Shown: positions 1 to 9,504, numbered from the stretch's first letter. The stretch is 64,000 bases of DNA from Paenibacillus oryzae (GCF_001675045.1 NZ_LYPA01000046.1:1-64000); one strand, 5' to 3'. A program made the numbers and translations. Notes: generated by a model not told the origin, from the letters alone.

Positions 1-68
1 AGGGACTTGGAATCCTTCAATCCCTTATTCAGGTAGGCAAAAATAGCTTTTCCTTTGCAGTGGTACCT

Positions 69-412
69 GAGTAGTAACGAAAAATCGTATAAAGCAGGTG
101 AAATCGTGAGGGTGAGAGGCTAGTTTGTACGAAAAATCGTATAAAGCAGGCGAAATCGTGAGGGTGAGAGGCTGATTTGTACGAAAAATCGTACAAACCA
201 AGCGACACCGTGAGAGTCAGGACCTGGTTTGTATGAAAAATCGTACAAATCAAGCGGCTACGTATGTGTGAGGAGCTGGTTTGTACGAAAAATCGTACAA
301 ATCAAGCGGCTACGTATGTGTGAGGAGCTGGTTTGTACGAAAAATCGCATAAACCAAGCGACACCGTGTGAGTGAGGACTTGGGTTTGTACGATAAATCG
401 CACAAACCCAGA
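69..412. repeat. 52-bp-period array of palindromes (locus 1, 7 units)
   Basis: Seven units repeat every 52 bp (last step 53). Each carries a 22-bp hairpin with arms TTTGTACGA and TCGTACAAA around an AAAA loop; unit cores begin near 77, 129, 181, 233, 285, 337 and 390. The roughly 30-bp linkers fall into a few types that recur (units 4 and 5 have identical linkers), so they are not unique spacers. The first and last units are degenerate. A related array in the opposite orientation lies at 44151-44590. Open frames across it are by-products of the repeat. No gene is seen in 1-611. Confidence 0.9.
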
Positions 413-482
413 AACCCAGAAACTCTAGCCTTCTCTGCGGAACCCTATTGCAGTATTTGTTAGGGCTCTCGCCGCGATACCC

Positions 483-538
483 CATCTGCCATCATCCATC
501 TGTCATCATCCATCTACCAAGATCCATCTGCCATTCAC
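483..538. repeat. 14-bp tandem repeat, 4 copies
   Basis: Four consecutive 14-bp units beginning CATCT (483, 497, 511, 525) lie between the palindrome array and the 3' end of the pullulanase gene. Copies 1 and 2 differ by one base; copies 3 and 4 are more diverged. Function unknown. Confidence 0.75.
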
Positions 539-611
539 ATTACTGCAGCTTCGGCCGCCCGCCGTCCTTTCCGTATTTTTATACGGGTAGAACTGAAGAA
601 TTAGTATGCGT

Positions 612-3224
612 TTACGCCATATCGGGGGTTCGTATAGGGGTCCGGATAATAACAGCGGTCAAGGGCTCCAGCATGATGGAGTCCTTCGTCAGCTTAAAGC
701 CAACTCTGTCCTGCAATGCGATTGCTTGCGTTCCAGCCTGCTGTCCATCCGCTACAACCTCGCCTTCCGTCAAATCTTCCTCCAGTGTAATGGTTCTTGC
801 CCGAGAATCGGCATTTGCAAAAATAGTATAACAACCGGTGCCGTCACTGGATTGACAGCGATAGGCAATAACCAGATCGCATTCGCCGATTTCCGGGGCA
901 TACAGGCGATGAACATGGCGGTTTACAAGCTCCATGCTGCCAAGCCGAAACGCGTTGGTGGATTTGCGAAGCTCAATCAGGCCGACGGTATAGCTGCGGG
1001 TAACGGCAGAGACGGGATACCGGCTTGCATCGGCTGCTTTGCTCCAATCAAAGCGGTTAATGGCATCGGAGGAATTATAGGAATTGTGGACAAAATACCC
1101 CCGAATATTGCCGTGGCAATCGCGCAACGTATGGCTGTGGGCCTCCGGCGGCTGTGGGCCGCTCCACGCCTTGGTACGGCCGTATTCCTGTCCCGCATGC
1201 ATAAACGCGGTTCCTTGCGCGGTGAACAGCAGCACATGGCCAAGGCGGATGCGCCGATGGATGTTTTCCTCATCCTCTGCCGAGGAAGGATCAGCGGATA
1301 GTGAAAGCGCAATGACATCATGAAGCGTCAAATTGTCGTGCGCTTCGAGATATTGAACCATGTCGCCAGGCGAATCGGCAGGCGTATTGGAGGGCTGGCC
1401 CTTCAAATTGGCGAACAGCCTGTCGATGGGTCTGGCTCCGCCTGTCAAAAAACGAGGCTCTCCTTCGTTGCCATAACCGGATTTCAACTCATTGCGAAAT
1501 TCGTCGGAAAAAACGCCAACATCGTCCGTCCGGTTCATCCAACCCTGGTCGGCGCCTTGGCCTGCCAAGGCCGGTTCTGCGAGATGCCCGGAAAAGGTTC
1601 GCCAACCCTCGCCAATAAACAACGCTTGGGGATTCAGCTCCGCTGCCGCGTTGTAGGCGTTTTGCACCGCTTCACAGGTGGCGTCGCCCATCATATCCCA
1701 GCGCATGCCGTCGATTTTAAACTCCTTGAACCAATAACGGACAGAATCCACCATCAGCTTCTCCGCCATGCGATGGTTGGTTGCCAGATTGTTGCCAAAT
1801 CCTCCAACCAGCTCCCCGTCCGGCTTGCGGTAGAAATAATAGCCGGGCACGATATCCTCCAAGAGCCATGCTTTCGCCATATGCGTATAAACTACATCCA
1901 GAATGACGCCCATGCCCGCGCGGTGAATAGCCGCAATCAGCTCCTTCAGCTCGCGGATTCTAAGCTCCGGGTCTCGAGGATTTTCCGAATAAGCGCCATC
2001 CGGTGAAAAATAGGAATGAGGATCATACCCCCAATTGTAGTGGTTCCCCGAAACGGAAGGCTCCAGCTCGCGTTTGCCCATTGCGTCTTCATCCCCGTAA
2101 TACCAGGCCATAACCGGCAGCAGCTGGATGTGGGTAACGCCGAGCGAGGCGATATAGTCCAGCTTTTCGGCAAAAGCGGAGAACGTGCCGAAGCGATGCT
2201 TCAGGCTGCCTTCAAGACAGGGGTCCGAGGTGAAATCCCGAATATGAACCTCGTAAATAATAGCGTCCTCACGGCTGCGATAGCCTTCGATGACAGCATA
2301 GTCCAGCCCGCCCTCTGGATTGGTTTCCCCCAAATTCACAATAGCCGCTTTTCCGGTTGCATCTGCATTTTCCCCCAGCGGCAAGCCGTCCGGACTGGTA
2401 CGGAACTCCGCCATCGACCTGGCGTAAGGGTCCAGCCCTTTTGTAAGCTTGCCGCCATGGCTGATTTCGTATTGATAGAAGCAGCCCCGCAGATCGGTTT
2501 GTCCAAGCTCGTGCGGCTCCGCGCGAAGCTCCCAGACGCCTTTGCTGTTTTTGCTCATAGCCATAAAGCCGATAGAACGGCTGCTGTCGTTTTTATCATA
2601 AAAAATAACGGTGACGGAATCCGCCTTTGGAGCCCATAGCTTTATTGCGACTCCGCCGTCCTTATAAACGGAGCCAAGATCGTCGCCGTCGTAATAAAAC
2701 CATGCATCAAGCTCTCTCCAGCTCAAGGAGCCTGGATCGGCGTCCGGCTTCCCTTCAAACCACTCCGACAACTTTCGGGTTGAAGCATCCTCGTGAAAAA
2801 TAAACGCAACCTCCTTGGGAGCCTTTAGCTCGAAAGAGATATTGCCGCCACCCTTTACCCCGCCTGCGCCATAGTTTTCATCCCAACTCCCGTTAATTGC
2901 GACCTTGTATTCGTAGCTGCCGGGATGCAGCGGCACTATCAGTATATGCGTTCCATTTCCAATGTTCTTCATTGCTGTAGCGTTGGCGCCCGGCGACCAG
3001 TCCCTGCTGCCTATTTGCGTCTGAAAATTTCCCGTTACATGTGCAACTCTATCCGATGCTTTGGCGCTGATCAGTCTCACAACCTTTTGAAAATGATAGT
3101 TTACTAACCAGTATGATGTCGATCTATGTCTATTATACTTATCGGGTTTTCCGTTGGCAGGAATTTGTTCATTTTCATTAATCAATACTTTTTTTGGCTT
3201 TTGGATTGACCGCAGAGTTCCCAT
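612..3224 (-). CDS. pulA: Type I pullulanase (GH13, alpha-1,6 debranching)
   Basis: Hydrolyses alpha-1,6 branches of pullulan, starch or glycogen. An X25-type starch-module-like domain lies at about 60-150, a CBM48-type domain opening with YYDGDDLGSVY at about 175-290, then the GH13 barrel. The pullulanase signature YNWGYDP is near residue 395. GH13 regions follow: DVVYTH (~441), GMRWDMMGD with the nucleophile Asp (~510), FIGEGW with the acid Glu (~538) and YLEAHDN (~630). No signal peptide is visible, so it is probably cytoplasmic. The start is uncertain: the first ~45 residues are unlike the family, the ATG at 3224 has no clear Shine-Dalgarno, and a TATAAT (minus strand, 3137-3132) lies inside the predicted 5' end. 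The true start may be downstream. Confidence 0.93.
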   Translation of the reverse strand: MGTLRSIQKPKKVLINENEQIPANGKPDKYNRHRSTSYWLVNYHFQKVVRLISAKASDRVAHVTGNFQTQIGSRDWSPGANATAMKNIGNGTHILIVPLHPGSYEYKVAINGSWDENYGAGGVKGGGNISFELKAPKEVAFIFHEDASTRKLSEWFEGKPDADPGSLSWRELDAWFYYDGDDLGSVYKDGGVAIKLWAPKADSVTVIFYDKNDSSRSIGFMAMSKNSKGVWELRAEPHELGQTDLRGCFYQYEISHGGKLTKGLDPYARSMAEFRTSPDGLPLGENADATGKAAIVNLGETNPEGGLDYAVIEGYRSREDAIIYEVHIRDFTSDPCLEGSLKHRFGTFSAFAEKLDYIASLGVTHIQLLPVMAWYYGDEDAMGKRELEPSVSGNHYNWGYDPHSYFSPDGAYSENPRDPELRIRELKELIAAIHRAGMGVILDVVYTHMAKAWLLEDIVPGYYFYRKPDGELVGGFGNNLATNHRMAEKLMVDSVRYWFKEFKIDGMRWDMMGDATCEAVQNAYNAAAELNPQALFIGEGWRTFSGHLAEPALAGQGADQGWMNRTDDVGVFSDEFRNELKSGYGNEGEPRFLTGGARPIDRLFANLKGQPSNTPADSPGDMVQYLEAHDNLTLHDVIALSLSADPSSAEDEENIHRRIRLGHVLLFTAQGTAFMHAGQEYGRTKAWSGPQPPEAHSHTLRDCHGNIRGYFVHNSYNSSDAINRFDWSKAADASRYPVSAVTRSYTVGLIELRKSTNAFRLGSMELVNRHVHRLYAPEIGECDLVIAYRCQSSDGTGCYTIFANADSRARTITLEEDLTEGEVVADGQQAGTQAIALQDRVGFKLTKDSIMLEPLTAVIIRTPIRTPDMA

Positions 3225-3232
3225 TGTATAAA
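3206..3232 (+). promoter_or_regulatory. Possible sigma-A promoter of the GT-C glycosyltransferase gene
   Basis: TTGACC (3206-3211) and TATAAA (3227-3232) are separated by a short 15-bp spacer, about 30 bp before the start codon. It overlaps the 5' end of the divergent pullulanase gene as annotated, another hint that the pullulanase start is too far upstream. Confidence 0.35.
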
Positions 3233-3263
3233 GTGAGAATGAGTTTTCAAATTAAGGGAGAAC

Positions 3264-6200
3264 GTGATGACAATGAGCAGAGTGTTGATTCGCAGTGTCT
3301 GGTTGTTAATAGCCCTTTTACTTTTATTGCCAGGAGCAGGTGCTCGAGCCGCCGGCAATTTATTAATAAACGGAGATTTTGAAGTCTCAAAAAATGGACT
3401 TCCTGAAGGCTGGGAAACGGAAGCCTGGCTTAAAGACGAAGGTCTGACTGTATTTGGCTGGGATCAGCAGGGGGCATTTGAAGGAAGTGGAGTTGCGTTT
3501 ATAACAAATACAGGGGATAATCACGCCCGTTTCATCCAGAAGGTCAAGGTAAAGGGAAATCAGCTTTACCGTTTTTCGGGTTATGTTCGCACGGAAGGCG
3601 TAGGATCGCATGGCACTGGAGCGCATCTGTCTGTTGAAGGAGCGGCGCTGACCTATCCTAATGTAACGGATACCGGAGGAGAATGGTCGTTTCTGGAGTT
3701 CTATGGCAAAACGGCTAAAAATCAGCGCGAAATTGAAGTTGGCATCAGCTTGGGCGGATACGGAGGCATCAATTCGGGGACAAGCTGGTTTGATTCCGTC
3801 TCGGTAGAGGAAGTGAGCAAAGCGCCCGAGGGTGCGGAGGTGCTGCCGCTTGCTCCGACCTCCATCGACGGAGGGGACAGCGGCGAAAAGGAAGCCGCTC
3901 CAAAAGTTTCGATCTTGTCCACGATGATTTATGCCGTGTTGTTTACCCTGCTGTTCGTATGGGTCAACCGGAGCTTCATTAGAGGCGGGGCGCTTGCGGC
4001 AGGAGAGCGTTCGCGCAATCTGGCGCCCGTGCTCCTGGCATTGGGCTTGGGCCTTGGGCTTGCCCTGCGCATTGTTATCGGACTAACGAATGAGGGGTAT
4101 GTCAATGACATCGCCTTGTTCACTTATTGGTCGGATCATGCCGTGTCTCATGGCCTGGCGAACTTTTATCATACGGATATCTTTGTCGATTATCCGCCGG
4201 GCTACATTTATATCCTTTACGCTCTAGGCGTAGTCAAGGGCTGGCTTGGCATTGATAACGGAACAACGGCTGCCCTGCTTCTGTACAAGCTGCCCGCCAT
4301 TTTGGCAGATTTGGCCGCAGCTGCCGTGCTGTACCGTGTATCGCGCTCCAAGCTGGGAAATCTGGCCGGAGCCGGCATTGCCTTGCTGTATATTTTTAAT
4401 CCGGCCGCTATTTATGATTCAGCTGCCTGGGGGCAGGTTGACGCTATTTTTGCGCTTGCCTTGTGCCTCGCTGTTTGCGGCATGGCGGAACGCCGGTTTG
4501 GCTACGCATCTATCTGGTTCGCCATCGCTGCGCTGATCAAGCCGCAGGCCTTTATCTTTATGCCGGTGCTGCTGCTTGCGCTTGCCCTGAATCGCAAATG
4601 GAAGCCTTGGCTGCTTAGCGCAGGCTATGGCTTCACGACATTTTTGCTTCTTGCTACGCCGTTTTTCTGGAAAACAGGCGGGCTTGCTTCGTTGATCAAG
4701 CTGTACAGCGGCACGTTGTCCTCTTATCCGTATGCCACATTGAATGCATTCAATTTCTACGCGCTGCAAAACGCCAACTGGAAGCCGCTCGGCGAGTCCT
4801 TTCTTTTTATCCCTTACCAGGTATGGGGAGGGCTGTTTATTGCCTGCGCGGTTGCGCTGTCGGTCTATTTCGCGCTTGTTTCATTAAGGCGCAATGGAGG
4901 CAATCAGGACGACCGCTCCTTTTTTATCGCGCTAATTCTTATTGCCGTCGTGTTTATTTTTGTCACCAAAATGCATGAGCGCTACATGTTCCCGGCCTTG
5001 CTGCTTAGTTTATTTGCTTACATTCAATCCTCTGACCGGAGGATGCTGGGAATCTTTTATGGCTTCACCATCACAAACTTCATTAACATGAGCTATGTTC
5101 TGTTGTTCAGCAAATTTACGACCAACGTACCGATGGACGGCATTGTCATTTTGTGCTCCGCCGCCAATATCGGTTTGCTTCTATATGCCATCTACATTGG
5201 ATATGATAGGTACAAACGAGGCAATATACTGCGCTCCGAAATGATTAAGCCGGAGGATCGCCAAGCGGAGGACAGGAGGCTGCTGGATGCAGCGCTTGGG
5301 GTCAAAGAAGGCAATGGCATGGGAGCTGCCGGAGGAGCCGTCCTGACATCCAGAAAACGCCGCAATCCGCTTTCCAAAAAGGAATGGCTCTGGATGGGCG
5401 GCATTACGCTGGTTTACGCCGCTGTTGCGCTATTTAACCTCGGCGCGATGAAAGGCCCTGTTACGCCTTGGCAGCCTGCATCCGGGGGAGAAAGCTTTTA
5501 TGTCGATCTTGGTGAAAATAAGCAGCTGGAGCGGATTACGAGCTTTGGCGGAGTAGGTACGGGCAAATACAGGCTGGAATTTGCGCCGGATAACGGGGAT
5601 TGGTTTAATCCAATCGAGGTGGACAATTCCCATGTTGCCGTTTTTTCCTGGCGGAGCGAAAAACTGGAGCTGACTGCGAGATACGTTAAGCTTACGGTTA
5701 CGCAAGCCGGATTTTCGATGCATGAAATGGCCTTTTACGAAAAAGGCAGCAAGGAGCCGCTGCCCGTCATTGGCATTAATGAAGACGAAGCCGGAACGCC
5801 GCGCCGGGGAAGCCTGCAAAACCTGTTCGATGAGCAGGAGCTGATGATTTATAATCAGAACTTCCGCAACGGAAGCTATTTTGACGAAATTTATCATGCC
5901 CGCACGGCCTACGAAAATCTGGAAGGCATTGTTGCTTATGAAAATACCCACCCGCCGCTGGGGAAAATCATTATTGCCCTTGGCATCAAGCTGTTTGGGC
6001 TTAACCCGTTTGGCTGGCGGATTGCGGGAACGGTAATCGGGATTGCGATGCTGCCCATTATGTATATGATGGCAAGGCGGCTGTTTGGAAAACCGCTTTA
6101 TGCGGCGCTGGCAACGATATTGTTTGCCGCCGACTTTATGCATTTTACGCAAACACGCATATCGACTATAGATGTTTACGGCGTATTTTTTATAATGCTT

Positions 6201-7133
6201 ATGTTTTATTTCATGCATAAATATGTGTCCATGAATTTCTACCGCGACAAGCTGGCTGCAACATTGGTGCCGCTTGGTTTGGCGGGGCTGTTCTTTGGCC
6301 TTGGCGTCGCCTCCAAATGGATTGTCCTGTATGGCGGAGCGGGGTTAGCCATCATGCTGCTTCTGTCGCTCATTGATCGATGGAAGGAATATGCGGCGGC
6401 CAAACGGGCTATTAAAGCAGGCCAATACGACGAGAGAAATGAATCCGCTCTGCGGAATATGCTCAAACATTTCCCGAGAAATACTGTCGCTACCCTTTTA
6501 AGCTGCCTGATCTTTTATATCGCGATTCCAGCCGGGATCTACGCCTTGTCCTACATCCCGATTCTTTCGGTCATGAAGGACGGCTATACATGGCAGGCGC
6601 TCGTGGATTACCAAAAAAACATGTTTAATTATCATAGCAATCTGGTGTCCTCACATCCCTTCGCCTCCTCCTGGTGGGAATGGCCGTTTATGAAACGCCC
6701 CGTTTGGTATTATTCGGGCAGCGAGCTGGCCGAAGGAATGAAATCAACGATAGTGGCGATGGGCAATCCGCTTATCTGGTGGACCGGAATTTTCGCTATG
6801 CTGCTTACGATTTATGTCAGCGTAAAGCGCAGGGATAAGGGGATTTATATGCTGTGGATTGCGTTTTTGGCGCAATATGTTCCCTGGATGCTTGTGACGA
6901 GAGAGACATTCCTATATCATTATTTTGCAATGGTGCCTTTTGTAATCTTGAGCATTATATATATATTCAAGCATATGGAGGAGCAAAAACCCTGGTTCCA
7001 TAAAGTCCGCAAAGGCTATATCATTGCTGCCGTAGCATTGTTCGTTCTCTTTTATCCCGCGTTGTCGGGCTTGACGGTGCCTAAGGCGTATGTAGATATT
7101 TTGCTGAGATGGTTCCCGAGTTGGGTATTTTAA
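3264..7133 (+). CDS. Double GT-C (PMT/GT39-like) membrane glycosyltransferase with carbohydrate-binding-like domains
   Basis: A 1289-residue polytopic protein. In order: signal peptide (1-30); a jelly-roll carbohydrate-binding-like module beginning NLLINGDFE; a first GT-C module (about 240-650) with the early acidic motif VNDIALFTYW and YPPGY; a soluble discoidin-like segment (about 735-835); then a second, canonical PMT module with YFDEIYHARTAYE (~873) and THPPLGK. GT-C enzymes of this family move a sugar from a polyprenyl-phosphate donor to an acceptor outside the membrane. The next two genes encode a donor-making GT2 and a GtrA flippase-like protein, which fits lipid-linked sugar transfer. 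The start (ATG ATG ACA ATG) follows GGGAGAAC. Acceptor unknown. Confidence 0.85.
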   Translation: MMTMSRVLIRSVWLLIALLLLLPGAGARAAGNLLINGDFEVSKNGLPEGWETEAWLKDEGLTVFGWDQQGAFEGSGVAFITNTGDNHARFIQKVKVKGNQLYRFSGYVRTEGVGSHGTGAHLSVEGAALTYPNVTDTGGEWSFLEFYGKTAKNQREIEVGISLGGYGGINSGTSWFDSVSVEEVSKAPEGAEVLPLAPTSIDGGDSGEKEAAPKVSILSTMIYAVLFTLLFVWVNRSFIRGGALAAGERSRNLAPVLLALGLGLGLALRIVIGLTNEGYVNDIALFTYWSDHAVSHGLANFYHTDIFVDYPPGYIYILYALGVVKGWLGIDNGTTAALLLYKLPAILADLAAAAVLYRVSRSKLGNLAGAGIALLYIFNPAAIYDSAAWGQVDAIFALALCLAVCGMAERRFGYASIWFAIAALIKPQAFIFMPVLLLALALNRKWKPWLLSAGYGFTTFLLLATPFFWKTGGLASLIKLYSGTLSSYPYATLNAFNFYALQNANWKPLGESFLFIPYQVWGGLFIACAVALSVYFALVSLRRNGGNQDDRSFFIALILIAVVFIFVTKMHERYMFPALLLSLFAYIQSSDRRMLGIFYGFTITNFINMSYVLLFSKFTTNVPMDGIVILCSAANIGLLLYAIYIGYDRYKRGNILRSEMIKPEDRQAEDRRLLDAALGVKEGNGMGAAGGAVLTSRKRRNPLSKKEWLWMGGITLVYAAVALFNLGAMKGPVTPWQPASGGESFYVDLGENKQLERITSFGGVGTGKYRLEFAPDNGDWFNPIEVDNSHVAVFSWRSEKLELTARYVKLTVTQAGFSMHEMAFYEKGSKEPLPVIGINEDEAGTPRRGSLQNLFDEQELMIYNQNFRNGSYFDEIYHARTAYENLEGIVAYENTHPPLGKIIIALGIKLFGLNPFGWRIAGTVIGIAMLPIMYMMARRLFGKPLYAALATILFAADFMHFTQTRISTIDVYGVFFIMLMFYFMHKYVSMNFYRDKLAATLVPLGLAGLFFGLGVASKWIVLYGGAGLAIMLLLSLIDRWKEYAAAKRAIKAGQYDERNESALRNMLKHFPRNTVATLLSCLIFYIAIPAGIYALSYIPILSVMKDGYTWQALVDYQKNMFNYHSNLVSSHPFASSWWEWPFMKRPVWYYSGSELAEGMKSTIVAMGNPLIWWTGIFAMLLTIYVSVKRRDKGIYMLWIAFLAQYVPWMLVTRETFLYHYFAMVPFVILSIIYIFKHMEEQKPWFHKVRKGYIIAAVALFVLFYPALSGLTVPKAYVDILLRWFPSWVF

Positions 7134-7176
7134 ATTTGAAACGTTTTGAACGACCTTTTAAAGGAAGGGTGTATTT

Positions 7177-8205
7177 ATGTCAGCAGCAGCAGTCACCTAT
7201 AGCGTGATTGTACCTATGTACAATGAAGAGTTAGTAATTGAGCATACGTATGAGCGGCTTAAGGAAACGATGGATGAGGCGGGAGAGCCGTACGAGCTTA
7301 TTTTTGTGAACGACGGGAGCAAGGATCGGACCGTCGAGCTGGTGAACCTGATCGCAGAATGCGATCCCAATGTCCGGCTGGTTGATTTTTCGCGGAATTT
7401 TGGCCATCAGATCGCGATTTCAGCAGGCATGGATTATGCAAAAGGCGATGCCGTTGTTGTTATTGACGCCGACTTGCAGGACCCGCCTTCCGTCATTCTT
7501 GCCATGATCGAAAAGTGGAAGGAAGGCTACGAGGTCGTATATGGGCGCAGGCTTAAGCGCAAAGGAGAAACGCTGTTCAAAAAGCTGACGGCCAAAGCGT
7601 TTTACCGCTTGCTTCGCAGCATGACCAATGTGGATATCCCGCTGGATACGGGCGATTTCCGGTTGATTGACCGCAAGGTGTGCGACGTGCTGCGAGGCTT
7701 GAAGGAGAAAAACCGCTTTGTGCGCGGCCTGATCAGCTGGATTGGCTTCCGCCAGACTAGCGTGGAATACGTGCGCGAGGAGCGTTTTGCGGGAGAAACT
7801 AAATATCCGCTCAAAAAGATGATTTCCTTTGCGCTGGACGGGATTACCTCTTTTTCCTACAAGCCGCTTAAAATTGCAACCTATTTGGGCTTTCTGCTGT
7901 CGCTGAGCAGCTTTGTCTATTTGCTGATTGTTCTGTATCAAGGGTTCTTTACAGATACGACGACCCCGGGTTGGGCAACGATTGTGGTGCTCAACTTGCT
8001 GTTTAACGGCATTATTCTCATTTTGCTGGGAGTTATCGGGGAATATATCGGACGTATTTATGACGAATCCAAGGACCGTCCGCTTTATATCGTAAGGGAA
8101 GCTAAAGGGTTCCAAGCAACATCTGACAACGCGGCTGCGGCAGACAAGGAAGCAGACTCCAATAATGGGCCAGAAAACGCCAAGCGCCTGGGGAAATATG
8201 TCTAG
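7177..8205 (+). CDS. GT2 polyprenyl-phosphate glycosyltransferase (GtrB/DPM1-like)
   Basis: A 342-residue GT2 enzyme expected to load a sugar from a nucleotide donor onto undecaprenyl phosphate at the cytoplasmic face. Visible are VPMYNEE at the N-terminus, FVNDGSKDRT, VVIDADLQDPP (the DXD-like metal site) and two C-terminal transmembrane segments (about 228-255 and 265-295), the usual GtrB layout. A good Shine-Dalgarno (AAAGGAAGG) precedes the ATG, 43 bp after the GT-C gene. It overlaps the gtrA-like gene downstream, so the three genes are probably one operon making and using a lipid-linked sugar. Confidence 0.92.
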   Translation: MSAAAVTYSVIVPMYNEELVIEHTYERLKETMDEAGEPYELIFVNDGSKDRTVELVNLIAECDPNVRLVDFSRNFGHQIAISAGMDYAKGDAVVVIDADLQDPPSVILAMIEKWKEGYEVVYGRRLKRKGETLFKKLTAKAFYRLLRSMTNVDIPLDTGDFRLIDRKVCDVLRGLKEKNRFVRGLISWIGFRQTSVEYVREERFAGETKYPLKKMISFALDGITSFSYKPLKIATYLGFLLSLSSFVYLLIVLYQGFFTDTTTPGWATIVVLNLLFNGIILILLGVIGEYIGRIYDESKDRPLYIVREAKGFQATSDNAAAADKEADSNNGPENAKRLGKYV

Positions 8206-8650
8206 CCCCGGCAAAAGGGACTGGGTAAACCAGTTGTTCAGGTTTGGGCTTGTCGGCGTGCTTAATACGCTGATTGATTTTTCCGTTTTTACGCTGCTCA
8301 TCGTTTTGTCGGTGCATTATGTAGTAGCCCAGCCTGTAGCCTATTTGGCGGGAACGGCTAATAGCTATTATATGAATAGAGCCTTTACCTTCTCTGCGCG
8401 GAGTAGAGGAGAGAAGGGCTCTGAACCAACGGCCCCGATAGGGGATTGGGCAAGAAAGCTTCGCTTTTTGCTCTGGAATCTCGTCATGCTTGGCGCCTCA
8501 ATCGGATTGATGGCTCTGGCTACTGAAGCGGCAGGTTTTCATGAGATGGTGTCCAAGGTATTGGTGACGGGGGTTATCGTTGTTTTGAATTTTGTCGGAA
8601 GCAAGCTTTGGGTTTTTGCAGAGGCGCCTGCTGTAAGCAAGGAGCATTAA
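8165..8650 (+). CDS. GtrA family membrane protein
   Basis: A small protein with four predicted transmembrane helices and the family pattern FRFGLVGVLNTLIDF near the N-terminus, plus the NSYYMNRAFTF loop. GtrA proteins are thought to flip lipid-linked sugars made by GtrB. The upstream ATG (8165) overlaps the GT2 gene by 41 bp. An internal ATG at 8198, overlapping only the GT2 stop codon and preceded by a purine-rich GGGGAAAT, is an equally good start and would remove 11 residues. A charged loop of about 20 residues separates helices 2 and 3. Confidence 0.88.
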   Translation: MGQKTPSAWGNMSSPGKRDWVNQLFRFGLVGVLNTLIDFSVFTLLIVLSVHYVVAQPVAYLAGTANSYYMNRAFTFSARSRGEKGSEPTAPIGDWARKLRFLLWNLVMLGASIGLMALATEAAGFHEMVSKVLVTGVIVVLNFVGSKLWVFAEAPAVSKEH

Positions 8651-8693
8651 TAGCCAGGAAGCTTAGCGGCACTTATAGGAGGAGGCTGTCAAA

Positions 8694-9371
8694 ATGAAAA
8701 AAGGATTGGCCTATAGTCTTGTTTTCATTGGCCTGCTGCTGTTGGCCTATCCCCGGGCAAGCGAGTGGTATAATGACCGGCAGCAGCAGAAATTGCTTGA
8801 AGCCTGGGAAGCCAGCGCAATGCAGGAGGAAGCTTCGCAGGAAGCGCTGGAGCAATATGACGGCCTTACTAATCTTTTTGCAGATGCCGATGAGGATACC
8901 GCCTTGCCCGAGGCAAGCGCATTTGAGCCGGAGGCAACTGCCAGCGAGCAGCCAGCGCCTACTAAGCAGCCGGCTGCGCTAAATGCGATTGCAAGCATCA
9001 AAATCCCCAGCATCAAGCTTAATTTGCCGGTGCTGGAGGGGGCTACGCAAAAAAATATGAAATATGCCGCCGCGCATCTGAAGGAAACATCGCCGCTTGG
9101 CGCTGTAGGCAATGCGGCGATTGCCGCCCATCGCATGAAAGCAAGGGGCAGCTTGTTCAACCGGCTGGATGAGGTGAAGGTTGGGGACACAATCGTTGTA
9201 GAGACCAAAAAAGAAAAATTTACGTATACCGTTTACAAGGTATCCATTGTTGAGCCAACCGATGTGTCGGTTCTCAATTACAATCAAACCGACAAACGGC
9301 TTACGCTCATTACGTGCGATCCCGTCGTCAACCCGACGCATCGCCTGATAGTGCATGCTGAAATGACTTAA
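8694..9371 (+). CDS. Class D-like sortase
   Basis: A 225-residue sortase with a single N-terminal membrane anchor (about 5-22), a variable Ala/Glu/Gln-rich stalk (35-95) and a catalytic domain. Catalytic residues are visible as His in AIAAHRM, Cys in TLITCDP and Arg in THRLIVHAEM. The TLxTC motif and length fit class D (YhcS-like) sortases, which link LPxTA-type proteins to peptidoglycan. AGGAGG precedes the ATG. It follows the glycosylation genes by 43 bp and is closed by a strong terminator. No sortase substrate was recognised in the window. Confidence 0.9.
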   Translation: MKKGLAYSLVFIGLLLLAYPRASEWYNDRQQQKLLEAWEASAMQEEASQEALEQYDGLTNLFADADEDTALPEASAFEPEATASEQPAPTKQPAALNAIASIKIPSIKLNLPVLEGATQKNMKYAAAHLKETSPLGAVGNAAIAAHRMKARGSLFNRLDEVKVGDTIVVETKKEKFTYTVYKVSIVEPTDVSVLNYNQTDKRLTLITCDPVVNPTHRLIVHAEMT

Positions 9372-9404
9372 CGCCGTTCCGGCCAGCCGAATAGCTGCAG
9401 ATTG

Positions 9405-9436
9405 CCGCCCTGGGCATAGTGCCAGGGCGGTTTTTT
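9405..9436 (+). terminator. Rho-independent terminator after sortase
   Basis: A perfect 9-bp stem (CCGCCCTGG / CCAGGGCGG) with an 8-nt loop is followed by six T. Confidence 0.92.
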
Positions 9437-9504
9437 ATTTACCGGAATATGCTGTATAGGCTGCGGCAGCCTTGAATCATAATAAAGCAGATTCAGGAAG
9501 GGAA

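Noticed and set aside
69..412. CRISPR array (22-bp palindromic repeat with ~30-bp spacers)
   Set aside because: Linkers are repeated between units rather than unique, there is no leader or cas gene, and the repeat itself is diverged.
545..600. Pullulanase terminator (CCGTAT-TTTT-ATACGG hairpin)
   Set aside because: On the minus strand the stem is not followed by a T-run.
606..2639. Plus-strand open frames opposite the pullulanase gene
   Set aside because: Antisense shadows of a clearly coding GH13 gene.
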